Origin: an uncultured Acidobacteriia bacterium
GTDB lineage: Bacteria > Acidobacteriota > Terriglobia > Bryobacterales > Bryobacteraceae
NCBI GenBank assembly: GCA_903825445.1
Contig: CAIKAS010000215.1
Location: 1-56,645, forward strand
Direction of reading: 5' to 3'
DNA length: 56,645 nucleotides
Positions 48,785 through 56,645 of the stretch are shown here, in pieces. The position numbers and the translations under genes are program-made. Below the pieces are notes generated by a model. That model was not told where the DNA came from. It saw only the letters and a list, made by a program, of their open reading frames with translations, and ran no database searches. Positions within the stretch are counted from its first letter, which is position 1; every line of letters starts with the position of its first letter.

Positions 48785-49075
48785 TCAATTCGCAGCCGGA
48801 GTCTTTTCCGCATGGTCCACCACGAGCAGGTCGACGGCGATTTTCGCTGGCTTTAGAATCAGCCCGAGTTGGCTTTCAACCGCGCCGAACATATCCTCTC
48901 CGTTTGCTTCGGGCGTCCTGCGTTTTCGTGGGTCGATCGTCTCTACGGAATTCGATTCTGGTACCGCGAGCTTAAGCTCGGCGTCGAGCACCTCGGAATC
49001 AAGTCGTTCCTTCAGGACAACCGCTCGATCGCGTGCCGTGCCGGTCCCGAGGTCTATCAAAAACCGCCCACGGCT
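48785..49075 (-). pseudogene. C-terminal remnant of a TIGR03435-family gene
   Basis: The minus-strand frame contains DRAVVLKERL...DAELKLAVPE, then GEDMFGAVESQLGLILKPAKIAVDLLVVDHAEKTPAAN and a stop. This tracks the family's DRPVVD-TGL, Y-F-L-W-P and EQLGL-L-P-K-PV-VIVIDH-EKP blocks. The N-terminal ~150 residues are missing, and the frame continues into the end of the nitrilase gene. It is the second decayed member in the window (see 23325-23855). Confidence 0.65.
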
Positions 49076-49103
49076 AAAAGGCAAGGGAAGGGAAGGGCCG
49101 AAC

Positions 49104-49961
49104 CTATTCCCCCGACGCATTGATCTTCACATCAATAACCTGCATATCCGTATCCCGATCCCGCAGCGTCAGCAAAATACTGCCCGTCTCATCCGCCACG
49201 AAGCTCGATCCCCCGTACGTCTGCCCAGCCCATGGCCCGTGCGTCATCTCTCCCACCAGATCCACGCCGGCCATCGGGCTCGTTACCCGCGCGGCCACCC
49301 GCTTCACAAGACTCTCCAGATCTCTGGAGTGTCCCGGCCACTGGTCATTAGTCGCTGCCCAACCGTAAGGCACCAGCATTAAATCCGGGTGCAGTACTCG
49401 CAGTCTCTCCACATACTCGTTGGAAAACGTGTCCGCGCAGATCAACACCGCGATCCGCCCGAACTCCGTCTTCACAACGCCGATATCCTCCGGTTTGCCC
49501 TGCGAATAAGGTGGAGACATCAGTTCCGGCAGCACGTTGATCTTCCGGTGCTTCCACAGCAGCGTGCCGTTCTTGTCCACAAGAATTGCGGAATCGTACA
49601 GCTTATCTCCATCCTTCTCATCGAGTCCAATCGCGATCATGACGTGATGTTTGCGCGCAAGCGCTGCCACGTGATCGCTGTCGGCTCCCGGAATCGGAGC
49701 TGCCTTCCGGTGTGCATCGGGATTCTCCCAGCCCAGAACCGAGGATTCCGGAAAAATGGCAATTTCCACCCCCTTAGCCTCCGCGTCCGTCAACGCATAT
49801 TCCATTCGCCGAAAGTTTCCTTCGCGATCCCCGTCGATCACGAGAATCTGGCAAATCGCCAGCCGGACAGACCTTTTTGCCGGACCCGGCGTTTGTCCGG
49901 AAGCGGCGACCGAAAAAGCCGCCAACGCGCAAACGACCGCCACACTCTTAAGAATCGTCAT
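49104..49961 (-). CDS. Exported nitrilase-superfamily (carbon-nitrogen) hydrolase
   Basis: About 285 aa. The ATG at 49961 is favoured (AGAGGATCCAA upstream, signal MTILKSVAVVCALAAFSVAASG); an ATG at 49982 would add seven residues. The Glu-Lys-Cys triad is visible: EIAIFPESSV (Glu), WKHRKINVLP (Lys) and AVLICADTF (Cys). The family hydrolyses amides, nitriles or acyl groups; a predicted signal peptide is uncommon for it and would place activity in the periplasm. Its stop lies next to a TIGR03435 remnant. The substrate cannot be predicted. Confidence 0.87.
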   Translation of the reverse strand: MTILKSVAVVCALAAFSVAASGQTPGPAKRSVRLAICQILVIDGDREGNFRRMEYALTDAEAKGVEIAIFPESSVLGWENPDAHRKAAPIPGADSDHVAALARKHHVMIAIGLDEKDGDKLYDSAILVDKNGTLLWKHRKINVLPELMSPPYSQGKPEDIGVVKTEFGRIAVLICADTFSNEYVERLRVLHPDLMLVPYGWAATNDQWPGHSRDLESLVKRVAARVTSPMAGVDLVGEMTHGPWAGQTYGGSSFVADETGSILLTLRDRDTDMQVIDVKINASGE

Positions 49962-50197
49962 TTGGATCCTCTCAGTCATCAATTCTAGCGGCGTGGATCA
50001 AAGACGACAACCAGCCCTAACAGCCAGCATGGCCGCTCGTCCAATGGCCGGGAGAAAACTCCGATGGTGAGACGTGCCCAACCCCCGGAACGCAGTTCCC
50101 TCGATCACTCTGCGGTTCCTCTTGCCGTTATCAACTAATTTGTTAGCAGACATTCTCCTCCAATTTGGTTTAGAATGTTTTTAAGGAAAATCGTCCG

Positions 50198-51772
50198 GTG
50201 CGTCTCTCACTAACCCCGTTCCTCTTCGCTCTCGCGCTAATCTCCCTCGCCCCGCACCAATCCCGCGCCGCTGCTCTAAGTGGCCGCGTCGTCGGCGACG
50301 ACAGCAACGAGCCCCTCGCCTCCGTCGATGTCCGTCTCTCCAGGACCGGCCAGCCGCGCCTCGTCGCCGATCTCGATACCGATGTCTCCGGCAACTTCGC
50401 CGTCCCCGACCTCGCCCCCGGCGACTATCGCCTCGTGCTCTCGAAACCCAACTTCCTCGGCGTCACTCTCGAATTCAAGATCGCTGCCGACGCCGAAAAA
50501 ATCGCCCACCAGTTCCGCCTCATCCGAGGCGCCGCCATTTCCGGTCAGGTGACCGATTCAACCGGTCGCCCTCTTCCGAGTGGCTTCGTTTATGCCATGC
50601 CGAAGCCCGCCGAAGGCGATTCCTTCCGGCCCCTCAATCAGTTGACGCCTCAGACGATGAACGGCCCGGCTCCTTTCGCCCCGCTCGATGCTGCCGGACA
50701 CTACCGTATCTACAATCTCCCGCCCGGCCAGTACGCCGTAGTTGCTGCATGGGGCGCCACCCGCCAGCGCGCCGCGCAAAGCGGAGGCTCGTCGGCTCTC
50801 ACCGGCCTCGGCACCGGCCTCCAGTTTTATCCCGCTAACAGCGCGCCTACGCTGTTCACTCTCACAGGTGGCGAACAGGTCCAGGCCAACTTCATCATCG
50901 CTTCGCCCCAGACCTGGAGTGTCAGCGGCAAAATCGATCGCGAACTCAAACCCAACGAAGGCCGCTTCTGGCTCGGTCTCGTTCTCCCCGAGCAGCCGGG
51001 CCTCGCCATCGCCGCGGCCCAGACCAACGCTTCCGGCGCATTCACCTTCGAAGGTATTCCGGCAGGCAACTACGATCTGCTTGTCTCAGGCCCTTCGCGC
51101 GGCTATGGCGGTGGCGGCGGCATTCTGGAACCCGTCGCGCAATACGCCAGAACACACGTCATCGTTTCCGGTCAGGACGTCACCGGCCTTTCTGTCTCGC
51201 CCGCTCCTGGCCGCTCCGCGTCTTTCGTTCTCAAACGAACCGACAACACTTGTCCCGATACCGCCGCCCTGTCAATGACGTCCCTCGAAGACTGGACCAC
51301 CGTTCTGAACCTGAACCAGACCATCGGCCCCAAGCCGCAAACTGTCGAAAATCTCCCGCCCGGCCGCTTCCGCGTCTCCGCGAACGTGTCCGGCGGTGCC
51401 TGCTACGCCGCGCCCAGGACCGTCACTATCGGCGAAGAAAATGGAGACATCGAAATCGTCATCTCGCCGGCCGGCGCCCTCCGCGGCACCATCAGAGGCG
51501 CTCCGGCGAATTCGCAGTTCCTCGCCGTCCTCACTGATCCCAACGCGTCCGCCGGCTCCGTCCGCGTCGCTCACCCGGATGCCACCGGCGCATTCTCCTT
51601 TACAGCGCTTCCACCCGGCCAATACCGCCTCTCTGCGCAGGCCGCGAACGAAATGTCGCAAGCCCGCTGGGTTGGCCAGGGCGCCGCCGGCGGCCTGCGC
51701 GCTGCCAACGTCATCATCACGGGCGGCGATACCATCAACCTCGACCTCGACGTTCCCGCCGCAGCCAAATAA
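50198..51772 (+). CDS. Secreted carboxypeptidase-regulatory-like protein
   Basis: A 524-aa protein starting with GTG 50198, preceded by AAGGAAAA. The signal (LFALALISLAPHQSRAAA) is followed by several transthyretin-like modules: ALSGRVVGDDSNEPLASVDVRLSRTG, AISGQVTDSTGRPLPSGFVYAMPKP, WSVSGKIDRELKPNEGRFWLG, and LRGTIRGAPANSQFLAVLTDP near the end. A short GYGGGGGILEP run is present. No enzyme domain is seen. It forms a tandem pair with the gene starting 25 bp downstream, so the two are likely co-transcribed. Confidence 0.8.
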   Translation: MRLSLTPFLFALALISLAPHQSRAAALSGRVVGDDSNEPLASVDVRLSRTGQPRLVADLDTDVSGNFAVPDLAPGDYRLVLSKPNFLGVTLEFKIAADAEKIAHQFRLIRGAAISGQVTDSTGRPLPSGFVYAMPKPAEGDSFRPLNQLTPQTMNGPAPFAPLDAAGHYRIYNLPPGQYAVVAAWGATRQRAAQSGGSSALTGLGTGLQFYPANSAPTLFTLTGGEQVQANFIIASPQTWSVSGKIDRELKPNEGRFWLGLVLPEQPGLAIAAAQTNASGAFTFEGIPAGNYDLLVSGPSRGYGGGGGILEPVAQYARTHVIVSGQDVTGLSVSPAPGRSASFVLKRTDNTCPDTAALSMTSLEDWTTVLNLNQTIGPKPQTVENLPPGRFRVSANVSGGACYAAPRTVTIGEENGDIEIVISPAGALRGTIRGAPANSQFLAVLTDPNASAGSVRVAHPDATGAFSFTALPPGQYRLSAQAANEMSQARWVGQGAAGGLRAANVIITGGDTINLDLDVPAAAK

Positions 51773-51797
51773 CAGGAGCCGCCTGACAGGACCAACC

Positions 51798-53480
51798 ATG
51801 CGAAACCCTTTCACCCTTCTCATTTCCCTCCTCCTCGCAAGCACGCTCTCCGCGCAGAGCCCCTCCGTTCCCTCCGGCCTCACGTCCGCCAGTTCCATCA
51901 GCGGCCGGATCGTCTACTCCCCAACCGGTACGCCGGCTCAGGACGCCGTCGTTTCCTCCCGAGGCGCCGGCACGCGCGTCGAAGCGAAGACAGATGCTCA
52001 AGGTCACTATGTGCTCAAAGGCATACAGCCCGGTGGCGTCACTATCAACGTATCGATGGATCAGTCGCAGGGCTTTCCTCTCCAGGCCTCTCGTCGCGTG
52101 CAACTCGGCCAGGCCCAGGATCTTGCTTCCATCGATTTGAAACTTGCCCTCCCGTCGCAGATCAAAGGCCAGGTCATCGATCAGAATAAGGAGCCTGTTC
52201 CCAACATGCAGGTCATGCTCGTCGCGCGCGAATATTCGCATGGCGCGCTTCGTTATGTTTTCTCGGGCGCCACGCAAACCGACGATCAGGGCAACTACAC
52301 GCTATCCCGCTTCCAGTCCGGCCGCGCTTACATCATCATGGCCCGGCCCCGCCCCGCTCAGGGAGGGCCTGTTTCCGACCTCCCCACCAGCCCCGCCATG
52401 CGCAAGCGCCTCCCTGCTTCAACCTTCTACCCCGGTTCCACTTCTGTCGAAGGTGCGCAGTTGTTGACGCTCGGCGATGGCGAAATCCGCGAAGGCGTCG
52501 ATATCTCCGTGGCTCGCGGGCCGTCGCTTTGCATAGAAGGCCACACCCTCGCCGGTCGCGCGCCCGCCTCCCTCGGGTTTGATATCTCCCCCGAAACCCC
52601 TACCTTCGGTCAGTCCGGCAACGGCGGTATGTATGGCACCGGCATGTTCTACGGCAAGACCGGCCCTGATGGCGTCATCCGCACCTGCGGCCTCACCCCT
52701 GGCACCTGGGCCGTCCACGTCGATCAATATGGCTCCGGCTTCCGCGATCCCCCTTCTTTCTTTGGAACCACCAGTTTCACCCTTACCGATTCCGATCTTC
52801 ACGATGTCGTCATTGCCGCCGGCCCCCGAGTCAGTCTGCCCGTCGAGGTGACCCTCGACGGCCCCGCGCCCGTCGCCACGCCCGATAATCCGAATCCGAT
52901 TCCTGACATCACCGTCCTGCTCCAGTCGCTTGTTTACGCGCAGCACACCGGAGACTCGGGGGACAACAAGGTGAGCGTTCCCGGCTCTTTGTCGATCGAA
53001 GGCCTGCTCGTGGACAACTACTCCCTTACCGTCCGCGGTCTTGCTAAGAACATGTACGTTGAAAGCGCGACTTACAACAACGAGGATGTTCTGCGTCACA
53101 CGCTCCGCATCGGCTCGTCCCCTGACAACACGCCGCTCCGCCTCGTCATCGGGGAAAACGGCGGCACCATCCAGGTCACGGCCACCGACAAGGACAACAA
53201 CCCGGCCGACGATACCTACATAACAATCTTCCCTGCCGACGCCATCACGGAAGCCGACATCGCCGTCACCTACACGACGGGCTCTACCGACCAGACTGGC
53301 GCCTGGACCTCCGGCGTGCTCCCGCCCGGTAAATACTACGTGCTCGCCACGCCCGCGCCTCCCGATCGCTCTCCCGAAGCGATTGGGAAGCTGCTGCACG
53401 CCCGCACTCAGTCAGACCCCTTCGTGCTTCCGCCCGGTGGCAACATCAGCGCCGCCGTCGTCGAGCGCACCCTCCAATAG
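51798..53480 (+). CDS. Secreted carboxypeptidase-regulatory-like protein, tandem partner
   Basis: About 560 aa from ATG 51798, chosen because it opens a signal peptide (MRNPFTLLISLLLASTLSAQ); the frame is open much further upstream inside the previous gene. Repeated regulatory-like modules: SISGRIVYSPTGTPAQDAVVSSRG, SQIKGQVIDQNKEPVPNMQVMLVARE, SLSIEGLLVDNYSLTVRGLAKNMYV, GGTIQVTATDKDNNPADDTYI. No catalytic residues are recognisable. It is similar in layout to 50198-51772 and 46403-48034. Confidence 0.8.
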   Translation: MRNPFTLLISLLLASTLSAQSPSVPSGLTSASSISGRIVYSPTGTPAQDAVVSSRGAGTRVEAKTDAQGHYVLKGIQPGGVTINVSMDQSQGFPLQASRRVQLGQAQDLASIDLKLALPSQIKGQVIDQNKEPVPNMQVMLVAREYSHGALRYVFSGATQTDDQGNYTLSRFQSGRAYIIMARPRPAQGGPVSDLPTSPAMRKRLPASTFYPGSTSVEGAQLLTLGDGEIREGVDISVARGPSLCIEGHTLAGRAPASLGFDISPETPTFGQSGNGGMYGTGMFYGKTGPDGVIRTCGLTPGTWAVHVDQYGSGFRDPPSFFGTTSFTLTDSDLHDVVIAAGPRVSLPVEVTLDGPAPVATPDNPNPIPDITVLLQSLVYAQHTGDSGDNKVSVPGSLSIEGLLVDNYSLTVRGLAKNMYVESATYNNEDVLRHTLRIGSSPDNTPLRLVIGENGGTIQVTATDKDNNPADDTYITIFPADAITEADIAVTYTTGSTDQTGAWTSGVLPPGKYYVLATPAPPDRSPEAIGKLLHARTQSDPFVLPPGGNISAAVVERTLQ

Positions 53481-53511
53481 ATCGCGAGTGAACGGTATAT
53501 ACTGACCCACT

Positions 53512-54753
53512 ATGAAGATCTTGCTTGCCTGCTTTACGGTTCCGCTTGCCCTTTTCGCACAGACGCCAACACCGGCCGACAGCATCGAGGCCGCACGGAA
53601 AGGCCCCGACAGCGCCGCGATGAAACAGCGAGTGGCAGGAATAACGGCTCCAACGCAGGTCACTGTGTGGGGCCAGGACTACCTCTTCCTGTCAACCTCC
53701 GCCACACCCGTATCCGTCTCCATTGACCTGCAGCCTCAGAAACAACTCGCCCAGGTGGACGCGAAGCATTGGATGTTGCTCACCAAAATGCGCACCGGCG
53801 TCCTCCACCAGTATCAGTTCTATACCGCCGGTAAACCCCTCGGAGCGCGTGGCGATGCCGTGGGCTACAATCCCGACTCTTATCCGAAGCCAGGCGTGCC
53901 CCATGGCAAGCTCAGCGAGAAACACACCCTGACCAGCAAAATTTACGACGGAATGAAATACGACTATTGGACCTACGCGTCCGCAGGCGTAGATCCGAAC
54001 GTGCCCGCGGCTCTGATGGTGTGGCAGGACGGGCAAAACCTGGAGGGGGAGCTGAGCGGAATCCGCCTGATCACGGTGACGGATAACCTCGTGCAACAGG
54101 GCCTGCTGCCGCCCATCGTTCACGTTATGATTGCCCCCGGCACTTCGTCGGATGGGAAGGCCATGCGCTCCATCGAGTACGACACGGTCAGCGATCATTA
54201 CCCACGCTTCCTGATGGAGGAAGTCCTCCCTGATGTTGAGAAGACTTACAAGCTCAGACAGGACGGCTATAGCAGGGCGATTGCAGGAGAGTCGTCGGGT
54301 GGGATCTGCGCGTTCAACGCCGCGTGGTTCGTGCCAGACAAATTTGCCCGCGTGCACTCGGCCGTAGGGAGCTTTACGTCGATCCAGTGGCGATCCAAAG
54401 AGAATGCGGATGGCGGCAATGTGTACCCGTTCATGGTTCGCAAGGATCCGAAACGGAACATCCGCATGTGGATGAGCGATGGCGCTGACGATCTCGAGAA
54501 CAACCACGGCTCATGGCCCATGCAGGCTATTCAGATGGCGAACTCACTGAAGTTCCGCGAATACGATTTCCATTTCCGCTTCGGTACCGCGGCACACGGC
54601 GGCGCTCAGGCTGCGCTCGATCTGCCTGAGTCGCTGACCTGGCTCTGGGCGGGCTACGATCCGCAGAAGACCTCCCAGGTCTTTACAATGGATCCCGCGG
54701 AAACTGATAAGCCCTTCTTTCGCGTGAACACCTTGAATCGCGATGCCTGGTAG
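53512..54753 (+). CDS. Secreted esterase of the Fes/esterase-D type
   Basis: A 413-aa exported hydrolase. The signal (LLACFTVPLALFAQ) is followed by an N-terminal beta-sandwich (about 40-120, VTVWGQDYLFLSTSATPVSVSIDLQPQ) and an alpha/beta hydrolase domain. The nucleophile motif is IAGESSGGICAF (near residue 260), a likely acid in MSDGADDLENNHG, and the His in GTAAHGGAQAAL. This matches enterochelin-esterase-like enzymes that cleave ester bonds of polysaccharides or siderophores. A TATACT box (53498-53503) lies 8 nt before the ATG without an SD sequence. Substrate unknown. Confidence 0.87.
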   Translation: MKILLACFTVPLALFAQTPTPADSIEAARKGPDSAAMKQRVAGITAPTQVTVWGQDYLFLSTSATPVSVSIDLQPQKQLAQVDAKHWMLLTKMRTGVLHQYQFYTAGKPLGARGDAVGYNPDSYPKPGVPHGKLSEKHTLTSKIYDGMKYDYWTYASAGVDPNVPAALMVWQDGQNLEGELSGIRLITVTDNLVQQGLLPPIVHVMIAPGTSSDGKAMRSIEYDTVSDHYPRFLMEEVLPDVEKTYKLRQDGYSRAIAGESSGGICAFNAAWFVPDKFARVHSAVGSFTSIQWRSKENADGGNVYPFMVRKDPKRNIRMWMSDGADDLENNHGSWPMQAIQMANSLKFREYDFHFRFGTAAHGGAQAALDLPESLTWLWAGYDPQKTSQVFTMDPAETDKPFFRVNTLNRDAW

Positions 54754-54892
54754 GGGCCCGGCATTGACCCGCTGTTCCCGGCGAGCGCCGCAAGTTACTT
54801 AAGGCTGCCCGCCAGTTCGTTCACGGATGCTTTTCGCCCGCTCACAGAATTACGTGCAGTTCTCCCGGCAAGAGTGGGATATTCTTATCAGC

Positions 54893-55126
54893 ATGAGGAA
54901 ATCGTCGGGCGTTACGCTGACCTTGGTCGCCGCAGTGGCGATCTCCGCGCGCGCCCAGCAGCCCGCACAGCCTCAACAGCCCGCACCCGCAGCGCCTGTC
55001 CAGCAGGGCTGCGACCCTGCGGGAACGCCCGTGGGACCTTCTGGCACTCCGCAGACAAGTCAGAACTGTGGAACCATCCACGGCGGATTCGGTAGCCACG
55101 GATCGTCGAAACATGCTGGTGGGTGA
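54893..55126 (+). CDS. Small exported protein with YgiB-like GGFG tail
   Basis: A 77-aa protein beginning at ATG 54893. It has a signal peptide (MRKSSGVTLTLVAAVAISARAQ), a Pro/Gln-rich linker, two cysteines (QGCDPAG and SQNCGT), and the C-terminus TIHGGFGSHGSSKHAGG. That tail resembles the end of E. coli YgiB (TRGGFG...SMGG), which lies next to ygiC. The stop TGA overlaps the ATG of the downstream YgiC-like gene (TGATG), so the pair is translationally coupled. A TATTCT box 7 nt before the start, and no SD sequence, suggest leaderless expression. Function unknown. Confidence 0.65.
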   Translation: MRKSSGVTLTLVAAVAISARAQQPAQPQQPAPAAPVQQGCDPAGTPVGPSGTPQTSQNCGTIHGGFGSHGSSKHAGG

Positions 55127-56259
55127 TGAGGCGGATCGTCTCGACTCCGCGCCCCGATTGGCAGAAAAAAGTCGAGGCAGCCGGCTTGACGTGGCATACC
55201 AGCGGTTCGCACCCTTACTGGAACGAATCCGCATTTTACGAGCTCACGCCTGAAGAAGTCGATCTCCTCGCGTCTGCGACCCATGATCTGGAAAAGATGA
55301 CGCGAACGGCGGTGCAGCATGTCATCGACAACAGGCTCTATTCGACGATGGGTATTCCTGAGTCCGCCGTCCCGCTGATCGAGCATTCCTGGGAAGCGGA
55401 GCCACCGTCGCTGTACGGACGATTCGATCTCATGTACGACGGTTGCCATCCGCCGAAGCTGCTCGAATACAACGCGGACACGCCTACTTCGCTGCTGGAG
55501 GCTGCCGTTGTGCAGTGGTACTGGCTTGGCGAAACACACCCCGCAAGCGACCAGTTCAATTCCATCCACGAACGTCTGATTGCGCTGTGGAAGGATCTGA
55601 CTCCCCATATCCCGAATCGCCGCGTTGATTTCTGTTCAGTGGACGTGGATGAGGACTGGATCACCGCGATGTATCTCCGTGACACGGCTCAGCAGGCCGG
55701 ACTCGCGTCGTCGCTGTTCGCAGTGGAGGAGATCGGCTGGGACGGCGCGCGCTTCGTGGGACCGAACGATAAGCCGCTGACCTCTGTCTTCAAACTCTAT
55801 CCGTGGGAGTGGATGGTGCGGGAAGATTTTGGAAAATATCTCACCCTGTCTGACACGTTATGGCTGGAGCCGCCGTGGAAAATGGTGCTCTCGAACAAGG
55901 GAATCCTGCCTGTGTTGTGGAAGCTGTATCCGAACCATCCATACCTGCTCGCCGCGAGCTTCAAACCGCCATCCGCGAACGCGGACTGGGTCAGGAAGCC
56001 TTTACTCGGGCGCGAGGGCGCCAATGTCACGCTCCATCAGGCGGGACGCGAAATCGAAACCGGTGGCGATTATGGCCAGGAAGGTTTCGTCTTTCAGGAC
56101 GTGGGGCCGTTGAAAAGTTTTGGCGGAATGTATCCGGTCATTGGTAGCTGGGTCATCGGCCATGAAGAAAACGACTCCGCCGCCGGCATCGGTATTCGCG
56201 AATCAGACACGCCAATCACCACCAACATGAGTAGATTTGTGCCCCACGTGTGTGGATGA
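55126..56259 (+). CDS. Glutathionylspermidine synthase-like ATP-grasp protein (YgiC-like)
   Basis: About 377 aa (GTG 55123 is an alternative start). The family segments are present in order: DWQKKVEAAGLTWHT, PLIEHSWEAEPPSLYGRFDLMYDG, PPKLLEYNADTPTSLLEAAVVQW, VDVDEDWITAMYLRDTA, KLYPWEWMVREDFG, ILPVLWKLYPNHPYLL, VRKPLLGREGANVTLH and PVIGSWVIGHE. YgiC-like enzymes share the ATP-grasp synthetase fold of glutathionylspermidine synthase but do not make that compound in tested cases. Coupling with the small GGFG-tail protein mirrors the ygiB-ygiC pair of enterobacteria. Confidence 0.87.
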   Translation: MRRIVSTPRPDWQKKVEAAGLTWHTSGSHPYWNESAFYELTPEEVDLLASATHDLEKMTRTAVQHVIDNRLYSTMGIPESAVPLIEHSWEAEPPSLYGRFDLMYDGCHPPKLLEYNADTPTSLLEAAVVQWYWLGETHPASDQFNSIHERLIALWKDLTPHIPNRRVDFCSVDVDEDWITAMYLRDTAQQAGLASSLFAVEEIGWDGARFVGPNDKPLTSVFKLYPWEWMVREDFGKYLTLSDTLWLEPPWKMVLSNKGILPVLWKLYPNHPYLLAASFKPPSANADWVRKPLLGREGANVTLHQAGREIETGGDYGQEGFVFQDVGPLKSFGGMYPVIGSWVIGHEENDSAAGIGIRESDTPITTNMSRFVPHVCG

Positions 56260-56298
56260 ACGACGAAGCCTGGTTGCAGCCGGGCATTGACCAGCCAA

Positions 56299-56334
56299 TC
56301 TTTTCGGGGTTGCCCATTCCTAACCCCGAAAAGA
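56299..56334. other. Strong hairpin in an intergenic region
   Basis: A perfect 13-bp stem, TCTTTTCGGGGTT (56299-56311) and its complement (56322-56334), around a 10-nt loop. There is no downstream T-run. It lies 40 bp after the ATP-grasp gene and may end its transcript or stabilise it. The 272-bp gap 56260-56531 otherwise holds only a TATGAT box near 56495. Confidence 0.55.
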
Positions 56335-56531
56335 GCCGGAATCACCTCTCGCAGGCAGACCGTAACCGGTGAAAAATACGCGGTAACGTGGCAAGAAAAC
56401 CGATCATCCAGCTCTCCCTTCTCTGGAAACAGTACAAATTATTTTTATCGGAGTCTGTCGATGCCTGGTAACATCCGGGGATTGAAAACGCTCTGATATG
56501 ATGCCGGGCAGCCGCATTGAACGGAGCCCTC

Positions 56532-56645
56532 ATGACATCTATCGCCCGCACCCACACGACTCGCCGCGCCATTCTTCAGTCCGCGCTCGCGGTAGCTGCG
56601 GCCCGCGCCGCCACCGCTCATTGGAAGCCTAAACTCGGCATCTAC
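56532..56645 (+). CDS. Tat-exported protein, partial (possible sugar phosphate isomerase/epimerase)
   Basis: The first 38 residues of a gene cut by the window end. It has a twin-arginine signal (TTRRAILQSALAVAAA) and ends in HWKPKLGIY. Tat signals followed by a KLGxY-type start are common in exported TIM-barrel isomerase/epimerase proteins of Solibacter-like genomes, but too little is visible for a firm call. GGAGC precedes the ATG. Confidence 0.45.
   Translation, partial: MTSIARTHTTRRAILQSALAVAAARAATAHWKPKLGIY

Noticed and set aside
48869-49123. Plus-strand ORF opposite the TIGR03435 remnant
   Set aside because: No recognisable family; the minus-strand frame matches a known family, so this is a shadow.
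48092-49961. A complete contractile injection cluster
   Set aside because: Only the tube-like protein is present; the neighbours are a carboxypeptidase-regulatory protein, a remnant and a nitrilase.

Overview
The window is about 60% G+C chromosomal DNA from an Acidobacteriota bacterium, most likely the Bryobacterales/Solibacter lineage. This is inferred from family content: two VWFA-related acidobacterial-domain proteins, two remnants of the soil-associated TIGR03435 family, Oar-like TonB receptors with N-terminal carboxypeptidase-regulatory domains, three secreted proteins built mainly of such domains, PQQ dehydrogenase/cytochrome c pairs and PEP-CTERM proteins. No rRNA, tRNA, CRISPR array, prophage or replication origin was seen. 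Most gene products carry Sec, Tat or lipoprotein-like signals, so this is largely a cell-surface and periplasm region of a soil polymer degrader.

Layout. 1-7300: two tandem small Gly-rich secreted paralogues, a very Gly-rich TonB-receptor-like protein and a VWFA-domain protein. 7300-13000: an unknown two-gene unit, a soluble PQQ sugar dehydrogenase, an M20 peptidase, and an IS256-family element (1330 bp, 8-bp target duplication) that splits an ABM-family monooxygenase gene. 13000-18300: secreted hypothetical, carboxylesterase, diheme cytochrome c and PQQ dehydrogenase. 18300-29150 (minus strand): a CE12-CE8 pectin-esterase fusion, a second VWFA protein, a Tat carboxylesterase, a truncated TIGR03435 gene, a TonB receptor and an ABC exporter pair. 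29400-31730: DEAD-box helicase and a PEP-CTERM protein whose sorting tail is out of frame. 31850-37150 (minus): small secreted protein, DapA-like aldolase, atypical SDR and tandem GNAT in a tightly coupled operon, then an exported Gfo/Idh protein and an RluA pseudouridine synthase. 37180-42460: a PQQ-dehydrogenase remnant, a BlaI/BlaR1-type pair with a visible operator, and a second PQQ dehydrogenase/cytochrome c operon. 42660-50000: an intact PEP-CTERM HAF-repeat protein, a Sel1-repeat protein, a carboxypeptidase-regulatory protein, an orphan contractile-tail-tube-like protein, a TIGR03435 remnant and an exported nitrilase. 50200-56645: two carboxypeptidase-regulatory proteins, a secreted esterase, a YgiB/YgiC-like pair and the start of a Tat-exported protein.

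How it fits together. The pectin esterases, carboxylesterases, TonB receptors, sugar and alcohol PQQ dehydrogenases with cytochromes c, the DapA/SDR/Gfo-Idh group and the partial last gene form a plausible programme for deacetylating, demethylating, importing and oxidising plant-derived carbohydrate. This is inferred from family membership only. Three cross-cutting patterns stand out: Gly/Arg-Gly-rich tracts inserted in at least eight unrelated exported proteins; a TAnnnT -10-like box 6-8 nt before the start codon at many operon heads lacking a Shine-Dalgarno sequence, which suggests leaderless mRNAs; and many decayed or frameshifted genes.
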